Below, piece by piece: positions 1 to 6,677 of a DNA stretch of 11,096 bases (position 1 is the first letter of the stretch; each line of letters opens with the position of its first letter). Below the pieces are notes generated by a model that made no database searches, was not told the origin of the DNA, and saw only the letters and a list, made by a program, of their open reading frames with translations. The stretch is taken from positions 1 through 11,096 of the forward strand of contig CAZSMC010000101.1 of NCBI GenBank assembly GCA_964607755.1, in the 5' to 3' direction. The position numbers were made by a program, and so were the translations under genes. The DNA comes from CAZSMC01 sp964607755 (GTDB lineage: Bacteria > Zhuqueibacterota > Zhuqueibacteria > Residuimicrobiales > Krinioviventaceae).

Positions 1-15
1 GGGGCAATAATATAG

Positions 16-35
16 CCCCGAGCTTTAGCTCGGGG
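16..35. repeat. REP-like hairpin 1 (GC-rich arms, CTTTAG apex)
   Basis: Perfect inverted repeat: CCCCGAGC (16-23), loop TTTA, GCTCGGGG (28-35). It shares the apex GCTTTAGC with the second hairpin at 59-80, while the outer arms differ and stay fully paired in each. Compensating arm changes around a constant apex are what short palindromic repeats of the REP type show. On the minus strand the loop reads TAAA. No T-tract follows on either strand, so it is less likely to be an ordinary intrinsic terminator. Confidence 0.6.
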
Positions 36-58
36 TAAAGTAAAAATGACCTCTCGAA

Positions 59-80
59 AAATTGGGCTTTAGCCCAATTT
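59..80. repeat. REP-like hairpin 2 (AAATTGGGC arms, CTTTAG apex)
   Basis: Perfect 9-bp inverted repeat: AAATTGGGC (59-67), loop TTTA (68-71), GCCCAATTT (72-80). The A/T-rich outer arms give A-tract/T-tract flanks on both strands, so it could also act as a weak bidirectional terminator for the GH28-like gene, which ends 81 bases away. It forms a pair with the hairpin at 16-35, 23 bases apart, like the paired units of REP/BIME elements. No REP-associated transposase is in the window to confirm this. Confidence 0.6.
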
Positions 81-160
81 GATAATATTGCAAGGATTCC
101 TCCCATCAGTGAGCTTTTACTGCACCTTGAGGTGTGCTACAAATTTGATACTTTATAAAC

Positions 161-1552
161 TCATTCAAACGACACATTCTCGACATACTCGTTGATCTGA
201 AAAACATCGTCAAGTTTTTCTGTCAATAACTTGCCCTTAATCGTACAATACTCAAACGTAACATTTCGAACCATATGATTGCTGCTGAAACCGTGCAAAA
301 TAATCGGCCTGACTGATGACCACTGAATGTTTTCCAGATAAACATCCTGAATATGTCCAGGCGGATCGGTACCGTATTTGGTGCCGTCAGTTATGTGCAA
401 TTCGAACAATTTGAGAACATCTTTTTCGACACGAATGTCTTTGTAGCGAACATTGGATATGACTGCCGGGCCGTCACAAATGATGCTGAATGCTGAATGT
501 CCGCTCACGCGACTGCCGCCGCGTGACTGAATCACATCGCAATTTTCCACCAGTACATCAGAAATTCTGGAACCGTTTGTCTCAAAACCGATGGTTACAC
601 CGTCGCTGTAGGCAAAGCCAATCATGGTGTTGTTGATGACGCGGATATTTTTTGTGATTTGTTCGCGATGTGGCGCCTTGATGGCAATGCAATCGTCGGT
701 GCAGCGCAAAAAGCAATTGTCGATAGTCACATTACGCGAGTTCAGCGGATTGATGCCGTCGCCGCCCGGCCGGAAACTGATCACTTTGACGTGACGGTAT
801 GTCACGTTATCGCAATTGATGAGCGTGTTTGTCCAGCTTTTCCCGTTACGAATGATCACGCCATTGATTTTGATGTTGTGGCTGTTTTCCAGTTTGACCA
901 TGCGGTTGTACTTGAATTCTCCGTCAAGAATTCCGCGACCGATAACTTTGATGTTTGATTCGCCGTCTGTTTCAACTCCGCCATAAACAATGGCGCCACC
1001 GGCAATGTAAATTGTGGTGCTGTCTTGAGGATGCATCATTCCCGGCCGGTGTACTCCCGGGCCAAAATACAACACTTTTTCATCAGTCGAATCAGGACGT
1101 TCAGTTTCCAGCGGATTGGCGAAAAAACATAGCGGCGGTAGATTATTGACTTTGATGTAAAGCTTGTTTGAGCCAGTAAGGGGAAAAGTAAAATATTTTC
1201 CCTGAATCCCAGCCGTGATTCCACGACTTTTCGGATGAATGCTAACCGAATCCACTTTTTCATTGAGCTTTACTTTAACTTCGATCGGACCTTCGCAGGA
1301 AAAATTTGTGACGTGCACTTCCTGCTGCTGGTTAACATATTCCGAGCTGGTGAACCAGTCCGGCAAGGATTCAAGATCAAAATCAGTACGCACTTTTTCT
1401 GTCCAGATGGGCGTGTTGTTGACAGTTACACGATATACATCGCTTTCTTCCAGAGACGGAATCGGCGGATAGCTGACCACAGTTGTCTGTCTTGTGGACG
1501 TACATGTGACAAGTGCAGACAGAATAAGAATGAAAAATAATGTGATTTTCAT
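161..1552 (-). CDS. GH28/GH49-like right-handed beta-helix glycosidase, secreted
   Basis: Probable exported polysaccharide hydrolase of clan GH-N type, 463 residues from the chosen start. I use the ATG at 1552 because AGGAGA (1558-1563) lies 5 nt upstream; an ATG seven codons earlier would place that ribosome binding site inside the gene. The N-terminus (MKITLFFILILSALVTC) is a signal peptide, and Cys17 could be a lipidation site, though Thr before it makes a weak lipobox. Residues about 35-145 look like a beta-sandwich. The segment YFGPGVH...YIAGGAIVYGG...GRGILDG (about 162-211) opens the beta-helix, which runs to the end. Candidate acids are in GGDGIN (Asp265) and CTDDCIAIK (Asp286, Asp287), equivalent to the catalytic Asp cluster of GH28. 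The usual Gly-His-Gly and Arg-Ile-Lys motifs are not seen. It follows the sulfatase by 46 nt. Family fold is fairly sure; substrate (pectic, ulvan-like or dextran-like) is not. Confidence 0.82.
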   Translation of the reverse strand: MKITLFFILILSALVTCTSTRQTTVVSYPPIPSLEESDVYRVTVNNTPIWTEKVRTDFDLESLPDWFTSSEYVNQQQEVHVTNFSCEGPIEVKVKLNEKVDSVSIHPKSRGITAGIQGKYFTFPLTGSNKLYIKVNNLPPLCFFANPLETERPDSTDEKVLYFGPGVHRPGMMHPQDSTTIYIAGGAIVYGGVETDGESNIKVIGRGILDGEFKYNRMVKLENSHNIKINGVIIRNGKSWTNTLINCDNVTYRHVKVISFRPGGDGINPLNSRNVTIDNCFLRCTDDCIAIKAPHREQITKNIRVINNTMIGFAYSDGVTIGFETNGSRISDVLVENCDVIQSRGGSRVSGHSAFSIICDGPAVISNVRYKDIRVEKDVLKLFELHITDGTKYGTDPPGHIQDVYLENIQWSSVRPIILHGFSSNHMVRNVTFEYCTIKGKLLTEKLDDVFQINEYVENVSFE

Positions 1553-1557
1553 GCACT

Positions 1558-1563
1558 TCTCCT
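1558..1563 (-). promoter_or_regulatory. Ribosome binding site fixing the GH28-like start
   Basis: AGGAGA on the minus strand, 5 nt before the ATG at 1552. It decides between two in-frame ATGs and favours the downstream one, which also puts the hydrophobic signal peptide at the very N-terminus. Its 5' edge touches the hairpin at 1564-1590. Confidence 0.75.
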
Positions 1564-1590
1564 GGGGAATCACTTTTTAAATGATTCCCC
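1564..1590. repeat. 9-bp intercistronic hairpin next to the GH28-like ribosome binding site
   Basis: Perfect inverted repeat GGGGAATCA (1564-1572) / TGATTCCCC (1582-1590) with a 9-base A/T-rich loop, between the sulfatase stop (1599) and the GH28-like start (1552). In the transcript its 3' arm runs directly into the AGGAGA ribosome binding site. Read on the plus strand it is followed by GGTTTTTC and so resembles an intrinsic terminator, but no plus-strand gene ends here. In the coding direction there is no T-tract, so a role in mRNA stability or in tuning translation of the downstream gene is more likely (inference). Confidence 0.7.
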
Positions 1591-1598
1591 GGTTTTTC

Positions 1599-3302
1599 TC
1601 ATTTAACAGTTATTAGACACTGGGCTTCTTCACTTTCTTTGTACCCGTAACGAATGGCACGGGCGCGCAAAAAGGTGGAGCCTTTTGGCAGCCTGATCGG
1701 ACCTGTGACAATGTGCCATGACGGATTGTCACCGCGTTCGGTGGTGTATGTCATGGAAGCGCCTTCTGTGGCGCAGTAAAAGTCAATCATAACCGGTGAT
1801 TCAAATGTGGCGGATTTGCCTTTGATGCGCTCTTTAGCGCGATTTGACGGCGCGTTCGGAATAAACCACACCCGACTGGTTTGCGGCTGGACACCATCCG
1901 GCCACCAGCGCTCCACCAGTTGTGATTCCGGAATATCGCCGAGATCACCGGTTTTCAACATCCATTCATCCAGGACCGAACGCATCTTTTTTAACACATC
2001 GGCATACTCGGCATCTTCTGCCAGATTGTGAATCTGGTGCGGATCAGCCTGGCAATCGTACAATTCTTCAGGTTCGCGCGTTTCGCGAAACCACAGCTTC
2101 TGGGCGCCCTCAAGCTTGTCTTCTGCCTGGAGTCGCAGCATCTCTTGCATGATCGGCGAGTTGTTCCGGTACGGAATCCATTGCACATAAGGTGTTTGTG
2201 TGTGGAAATTTCGGATATAGCGGTATTGCTTGTCGCGGACCGAACGGATCATGTCGTAGGATTCATCAAACCGGTCGCGGTGGGAAAACACATATTTGCG
2301 TGCTGGTTTCTTTTGTTCGCCCAGAAAAGCGCGTCCCTGCATCCAGGCCGGAATATCGATGCCGGCCATGGACAGGACGGTCGGACCAAAATCAATGGAG
2401 CTGATCAGATCATCGTTGACGCTACCCGGGTCAATCTCGCCACGCCATTTGATGATGAACGGAATGTGCGTACCGGAATCGTACGGCCAGCGCTTGCCAC
2501 GCGGCAAACCGTCACCATGATCGCCCCAAAAGAAAACGATGGTGTTATCGGCTACACCTTCATCTTCAAGTTCCTGCAGCAGCTCGCCGGCTTTTGCATC
2601 CATTTTATGAATTTGATCGTACAACCGTGCAATAGCTTTGCGGACCGGCAGCGTATCCGGATAATAGGGGGGAACCTCAACTTTTGCCGGATCGGTCATG
2701 TCCGGTTCCTGCCAGGTTTGACTTTCATGGGTTTGAGTGTCGTTAAATACAGCAAAGAACGGTGTGTCCTTGTCCGGGCGATTTTTCCAGTGGGCTGTTT
2801 TGCTGCATTCATCCCAGATGCTTATGGGTGTATAGCTGAAATCCGAAAATTGGTAATCGGTTTTGGAATTGTTAGTACAGTAATAGCCGGCCGCGCGCAA
2901 ATATTCCGGGAAGGCTTTTACAAAAGGTGGCGGCACGGTTTGATACGGCGTGGGAAGTTCCTCTGTGCGGCCAGTATGACTGGTGCGCATATTGTGAGTG
3001 CCAATCGTCGTGGGATACATGCCGGTAATAATGCCGGACCGCACCGGCGCGCACACAGGCGAGCTGGTGAATACATTATCGAATCGCATGCCTTCTGCTG
3101 CCAGCTTGTCCAGGTTGGGCGTTTTAGCAACAGGATCGCCGTAGCAGCCTAACCTGGGACTAATATCTTCGCAACTGATCCAGAGAATATTGGGCCGGTT
3201 TTTCGGATTTTGGTTTGTCCGGGCTGACAGATGCTTTGCAAAACCTGTCAGACTCGCAGCGCTAACCGCGGCGCTGAGCTTGAGAAACTGTCTCCTTTGC
3301 AT
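1599..3302 (-). CDS. Sulfatase (S1 family, Cys-type formylglycine), Tat-exported, with C-terminal chitobiase-like domain
   Basis: Hydrolyses sulfate esters, here presumably on a polysaccharide, outside the cytoplasm. The 567-residue protein begins with a twin-arginine signal (RRQFLK at 3-8, then an Ala-rich stretch to about 26). The sulfatase fold starts at NILWISCED (38-46), giving metal ligands Glu45/Asp46. CAPVR (84-88) is the C-x-P-x-R signature whose Cys84 must become formylglycine. His192 (DTQTHES) and GDHGD (260-264) supply other active-site residues. A C-terminal piece (about 500-567; ATEGASMTYTTERGD... and LRARAIRYGYKES) resembles the small beta-sandwich domain at the end of chitobiases/hexosaminidases, an addition to the core enzyme. 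ATG at 3302 has GGAGGA 3 nt upstream. It lies 47 nt after the restriction-modification gene and 46 nt before the GH28-like gene. Heparan N-sulfatase-like subfamilies are the nearest in feel; the actual substrate is unknown. Confidence 0.93.
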   Translation of the reverse strand: MQRRQFLKLSAAVSAASLTGFAKHLSARTNQNPKNRPNILWISCEDISPRLGCYGDPVAKTPNLDKLAAEGMRFDNVFTSSPVCAPVRSGIITGMYPTTIGTHNMRTSHTGRTEELPTPYQTVPPPFVKAFPEYLRAAGYYCTNNSKTDYQFSDFSYTPISIWDECSKTAHWKNRPDKDTPFFAVFNDTQTHESQTWQEPDMTDPAKVEVPPYYPDTLPVRKAIARLYDQIHKMDAKAGELLQELEDEGVADNTIVFFWGDHGDGLPRGKRWPYDSGTHIPFIIKWRGEIDPGSVNDDLISSIDFGPTVLSMAGIDIPAWMQGRAFLGEQKKPARKYVFSHRDRFDESYDMIRSVRDKQYRYIRNFHTQTPYVQWIPYRNNSPIMQEMLRLQAEDKLEGAQKLWFRETREPEELYDCQADPHQIHNLAEDAEYADVLKKMRSVLDEWMLKTGDLGDIPESQLVERWWPDGVQPQTSRVWFIPNAPSNRAKERIKGKSATFESPVMIDFYCATEGASMTYTTERGDNPSWHIVTGPIRLPKGSTFLRARAIRYGYKESEEAQCLITVK

Positions 3303-3305
3303 TTT

Positions 3306-3311
3306 TCCTCC
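3306..3311 (-). promoter_or_regulatory. Ribosome binding site of the sulfatase gene
   Basis: GGAGGA on the minus strand, 3 nt before the ATG at 3302. It is a strong match with slightly short spacing, and supports the start that places the twin-arginine motif at residue 3. Confidence 0.7.
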
Positions 3312-3319
3312 AGATGTTT

Positions 3320-3333
3320 AATGTATAATGTAT
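3320..3333. repeat. Tandem 7-bp repeat in the restriction-modification/sulfatase spacer
   Basis: AATGTAT is duplicated in tandem (3320-3326, 3327-3333) in the 47-base gap before the sulfatase gene. It marks the left edge of the AT-richer central genes. It may be simple slippage in A/T-rich DNA. Confidence 0.45.
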
Positions 3334-3349
3334 GAGGTGAATTATCGTT

Positions 3350-6300
3350 TTAAAAATTAACCAACTCTTTTTCTGCTTTGGGATAAATGTCATCTATCTT
3401 TTTTTGAATACTAATCGTCTTGCTCAATGCCGTTACTATCCTGCAATAATGCTCTGAGGATACCATGTCTTTACCTTTTCGGTCTTTGAGATACTTGTGC
3501 AAGACCTGATACCCGCCAATATGGTAATTCCAAACATCTGGTGCAATACCCTCAAAGTGTTTTTCTTTATTGATATAAATACGCTGTTTATCTTTTTTAT
3601 ATGTGATTTTTTCGATACGATCATTATTACCGCTGCCATGATATTTGGCGATTGGCGGATCGAGTGCAGGTGCTTTGAGCAGATGCAGATCGGCCATTAC
3701 ATGACCCAGCTTGCTCATTTTTTTGAACAAATCGTAATCGGCAGTAAATGGCACTCTGGGAAAATCAATTTTTAAAAATTCAGCGTAGGTTTCTCGATAG
3801 ATGTTGCTGTAAAATATCCCGTAAATGTAGTAAAAGATCTCTTCGGGTGAGGGCCTGGTGTTAAAAGCTTTTTCTAATTTTTCAAAAATGATTGGTGAAA
3901 TGTTGGGCTTTTTGCCGTACGTTCTCTTTGGTTCAAAGACCATCATTATGGTGGAATCTGGATTGCGATTGTTTTTTTCTTTTTCTGTGTATAGATAAAG
4001 AGGAAAGAGATAATTTATATCGTACGCACTGACTGACTTGTGTCCAATAATATTATGCGTTATAAACGCGCCAAACTCTTCTTTGAATTGCCTTGTTGTA
4101 ATTAATGCAAAATTCTTTTCCTCTTCAAGCATGTGACGCATAACACGCTTGACTGTTCGCCAAACTACCGAATCATGCCAAAAGATGTATCTATTGTCAA
4201 AAGGGCGGTAAGTAATAGAATAAATATGATTTTTTAATTTTGAATCTGGTATTTGTTGTAAATCATCCCATGCTTCACGGATATCCCATCCCTGTTTTTT
4301 ATTGATTTGAAAAAATTTATGAAGGGTTTCATCATCCTCTTTAGAATTTTTGAACAATCTTATTCGGTTTTCGACAATGGATTCTTTGAAATCAATAACA
4401 AAATTATCTCTTGCAGTTGTTATACCAACACCATTTAATGGAAATATTTCAGTTACCTTTTTCCATTTAAGGTATCTTTTTATCTTTTGTGTATCCCTTT
4501 TTTTGAAAAAATAATATGGGCTTTGCGGCTTTATGTTAACATAATTTTCTTTTGAACAGTAATTCCCATCTAACCAATGATATTTTTCTTTACGCAAGCC
4601 ATATAGTTCTGTATGAAACATCTGTGTTTTTTGTGGTTGTTTGTTTTTTACAAACAGGGCAATAGCCACGCCCTGCCGAATGTCAAATACATTCTCATCT
4701 TTGCCACCTTCGGGTGTCGTCTCTTTCTTCAAACTGTTGCCGTGAAGATCGAGAATGTAAATTTCATCAAAGGTTTTCATCAGGCTCTGGCGCATGCCTC
4801 GAAAGGTTGGATTGTCCAGATAGCTGTGGTTGGTGATCATGCCGACAATCCCAAAACCGGATTTTTGGATTTTCCATTGGGCAAAGCGCAGAAACTTGAC
4901 ATAATCATCCTGCAGCCACTTTGGATTCCTCTCACCAAGTGATTGATCGTCTACTTTATAAAAACTCTGTGTGCCATCGATATCTTCTTTGAGCAACTGT
5001 TCAGTCCATTCGTTAATGTTGGCGGAAATACCGCTGTAAGGTGGATTCCCCAAAATGACCAGTACCGGTTGCTCTTTCTTCACCTTGCCTGCCAGATGGC
5101 TTTCCTCGCTCAGAGAAGAGAGTCCAGGAATGGCGATTTGCTCAATCTCTTCCATCTCCAACGTGTTTGTCAGATAGAGCTTAAAGCGTTCTTCATCCGA
5201 CATCTTGTAGCCGAGTTCATCAAAGATGAAACCAATCTTTAAATGGCCAATGGCATAAGGGGCCATCATCAATTCGAACGCATAAAAATTGGCAAGAATA
5301 TGTTTTTTGATCCAGCGGCACAGTCCGCCTTCGCCGTATTTTTCAACATATTCACTGGCTGCCAGTCGAATGGCTTCTGCAGGAAAGGTTAGTGTGCCGC
5401 CGGCCGGATCGAGCAGTTTGACGGACTCGCTGGCAAGCCCGTCTGACAAATTAAAGTTCGTTTTCAATATGGAATGAATCGAGCGGACAATATAACCGAC
5501 TACAGCCTCGGGTGTGTAATAAACACCGCGTTTTTCCCGAATTCCCGGATCAAAAGTTGCCAAAAACGTTTCATAAAAATGAATGATCGGATCTCTGCCT
5601 TTGCCGGTGCGCTGATATTCATGCAGAATTTTCCTGGCATCAGCAACATTCAAAATTTCAGCGATGTCATCGACAATAGTATGCAAAGATTTGGGAGGTT
5701 CCTCCAGAGAGATGAATCGAAAGACATCTCGCAAAATTCCTATAGTGTGCGGAATGTAATCGAATGCCAACCTGCGATTAAAATCACCATCAGCTCTGGT
5801 TCGGGCAGCAAACAGACCGTAGGTAACGGTTTGCGCGTAAAGATCGGCAAATTGCTTTTCTGTTAATGTGGCTATCAAATATTTCTTAAACGCCTCATAA
5901 AAACCAACGATTTGTTTGTGACCTTTACTGTCATTTTCTCGCATTTCCACGGCAATCACTTCATCGCGCAGAAAACGGGTGCGTTTCGCCAGTTCAACAG
6001 CCAGCGATCTTGCGGTTTGTACCTTTGGCTGAGAAAAAGAAAAGAACAGATCAAACAGTTTTTTTAAGTTTTCCACATTTTCCAACGGCGGCGTTGTTTG
6101 CAGTTTGTTCGCAATGATCGGCCGAGCGATCATGGTCTGGGCAATGCGTTGCCCATTTCTGTAAAGCCGAAATTCATAAAAATTAGTCAGGATAACATTT
6201 GGAAAGGTGGTTATATAGCGCTCCAGTTGATCCGTATCTTCAACATCATCCAGAGTCGTGACCGAAGGAGCTTTGGCTTCGATATAGCCGGTGATGTGAT

Positions 6301-6508
6301 ATTTCCCGTCCCAAATGCGAAAGTCGGGACTGCCAGCTTCGGTCTTTTTAGGCAGGATGGTGATATCGATTTGTTTTATGTTTTCAAGTTCAGCATATTT
6401 TTTAATCAACTCATCGAGATGTTTGTAGAACGTTTCTTCCCGGGCATCACCTCTTTTGGATGTTTCAGTGAGAGATTTGAGATAGTGTTCTAAAATATCT
6501 GTTAGCAA
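3350..6508 (-). CDS. Single-chain restriction-modification enzyme (type IIG / type ISP-like, without helicase)
   Basis: A 1052-residue fusion of DNA cleavage, N6-adenine methylation and target recognition, predicted to act in the cytoplasm against unmodified foreign DNA. The N-terminal nuclease fits the PD-(D/E)xK fold: PDF (61-63), IEAKAP (76-81, Glu77 and Lys79) and Q-x3-Y (94-98). A helical connector follows. Motif X-like GVYYTPEAVVGYIV is at 328-341, the SAM-binding motif I LDPAGGTLTF at 366-375, and the adenine-methyltransferase motif IV NPPY at 488-491. About 630-770 should be the target-recognition part. FDNRYIFWHDSV...VMRHML (770-793) and the region YIYGIFYSNIYRETYAEFL (894-912) match the C-terminal part of type ISP enzymes. 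The large helicase of true type ISP proteins is absent, hence type IIG-like. Start is TTG at 6508 with GAAGGT 5 nt upstream; no useful ATG lies near. No separate methylase or specificity gene is adjacent. GC content dips sharply over the recognition region. Confidence 0.9.
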   Translation of the reverse strand: MLTDILEHYLKSLTETSKRGDAREETFYKHLDELIKKYAELENIKQIDITILPKKTEAGSPDFRIWDGKYHITGYIEAKAPSVTTLDDVEDTDQLERYITTFPNVILTNFYEFRLYRNGQRIAQTMIARPIIANKLQTTPPLENVENLKKLFDLFFSFSQPKVQTARSLAVELAKRTRFLRDEVIAVEMRENDSKGHKQIVGFYEAFKKYLIATLTEKQFADLYAQTVTYGLFAARTRADGDFNRRLAFDYIPHTIGILRDVFRFISLEEPPKSLHTIVDDIAEILNVADARKILHEYQRTGKGRDPIIHFYETFLATFDPGIREKRGVYYTPEAVVGYIVRSIHSILKTNFNLSDGLASESVKLLDPAGGTLTFPAEAIRLAASEYVEKYGEGGLCRWIKKHILANFYAFELMMAPYAIGHLKIGFIFDELGYKMSDEERFKLYLTNTLEMEEIEQIAIPGLSSLSEESHLAGKVKKEQPVLVILGNPPYSGISANINEWTEQLLKEDIDGTQSFYKVDDQSLGERNPKWLQDDYVKFLRFAQWKIQKSGFGIVGMITNHSYLDNPTFRGMRQSLMKTFDEIYILDLHGNSLKKETTPEGGKDENVFDIRQGVAIALFVKNKQPQKTQMFHTELYGLRKEKYHWLDGNYCSKENYVNIKPQSPYYFFKKRDTQKIKRYLKWKKVTEIFPLNGVGITTARDNFVIDFKESIVENRIRLFKNSKEDDETLHKFFQINKKQGWDIREAWDDLQQIPDSKLKNHIYSITYRPFDNRYIFWHDSVVWRTVKRVMRHMLEEEKNFALITTRQFKEEFGAFITHNIIGHKSVSAYDINYLFPLYLYTEKEKNNRNPDSTIMMVFEPKRTYGKKPNISPIIFEKLEKAFNTRPSPEEIFYYIYGIFYSNIYRETYAEFLKIDFPRVPFTADYDLFKKMSKLGHVMADLHLLKAPALDPPIAKYHGSGNNDRIEKITYKKDKQRIYINKEKHFEGIAPDVWNYHIGGYQVLHKYLKDRKGKDMVSSEHYCRIVTALSKTISIQKKIDDIYPKAEKELVNF

Positions 6509-6677
6509 GATTTACCTTCAATTTGAATAGTTTATTGTGGCGTATCAAAATGTGAGCTTTAATGTAACCAAATAAATCAAACCACAAAACATTTTTTTAA
6601 GCTTGTTAGAAATGCATTGAAGGAGAATAAATAGAATTAATTGGTTTTAATTTCAGGCAAATGATTACCAACTACAT
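6509..6677. other. AT-rich spacer before the restriction-modification gene
   Basis: A 169-base gap between the transpeptidase stop and the restriction-modification start, the longest gap between genes here. It is very A/T-rich and is the likely place for a separate promoter of the restriction-modification gene. I could not find a -35/-10 pair good enough to name, and no strong terminator hairpin follows the transpeptidase gene. Confidence 0.45.
6514..6519 (-). promoter_or_regulatory. Ribosome binding site supporting a TTG start
   Basis: GAAGGT on the minus strand, 5 nt before the TTG at 6508. It justifies a non-ATG start for the restriction-modification gene; the next in-frame Met is far inside the nuclease/connector region, so a later start would remove the nuclease domain. 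Confidence 0.65.

Larger units (their letters stand above)
1..160. other. Non-coding left flank downstream of the GH28-like gene
   Basis: No convincing gene is present. The stretch holds two strong inverted repeats with the same loop (16-35 and 59-80, listed separately), a 5-bp GGGGC/GCCCC pairing (1-5 with 15-19) that would compete with the first hairpin, and a small inverted repeat CACCT-TG-AGGTG at 123-134. The 9-mer AATTTGATA occurs twice (76-84 and 142-150). Lying just downstream of the last gene of the left-going gene set, this region may end transcription, and it has the look of an intergenic palindromic repeat cluster. Confidence 0.6.

Noticed and set aside
76..150. Direct repeat AATTTGATA (76-84 and 142-150) as a target-site duplication
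   Set aside because: The 57 bases between the copies have no terminal inverted repeats or gene, one copy overlaps a hairpin arm, and a 9-base A/T-rich match can arise by chance.
161..1573. Longer start of the GH28-like gene at 1573
   Set aside because: The extra codons contain the AGGAGA ribosome binding site and part of the hairpin, and would put seven residues in front of the signal peptide.
2028..3152. Long open frame (374 codons) on the plus strand inside the sulfatase gene
   Set aside because: It is fully antisense to a sulfatase with clear catalytic motifs; the protein has no recognisable domain, and its length is explained by the codon bias of the real gene.
6560..6590. Possible promoter TTGTGG-17-CATTAA on the minus strand before the restriction-modification gene
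   Set aside because: The -10 box matches the consensus at only three of six positions; too weak to call.
6535..6595. Interleaved inverted repeats (TTGTGG/CCACAA and AAAATGT/ACATTTT) before the restriction-modification gene, possible operator or pseudoknot
   Set aside because: The arms are short (6-7 bp), about 40 nt apart, and the DNA is very A/T-rich, so chance is a good explanation. No controller-protein gene is present.
6615..6659. AAGGAG-like sequence on the plus strand suggesting a small plus-strand gene
   Set aside because: Any frame following it reaches a stop within a few codons and no start is well placed.
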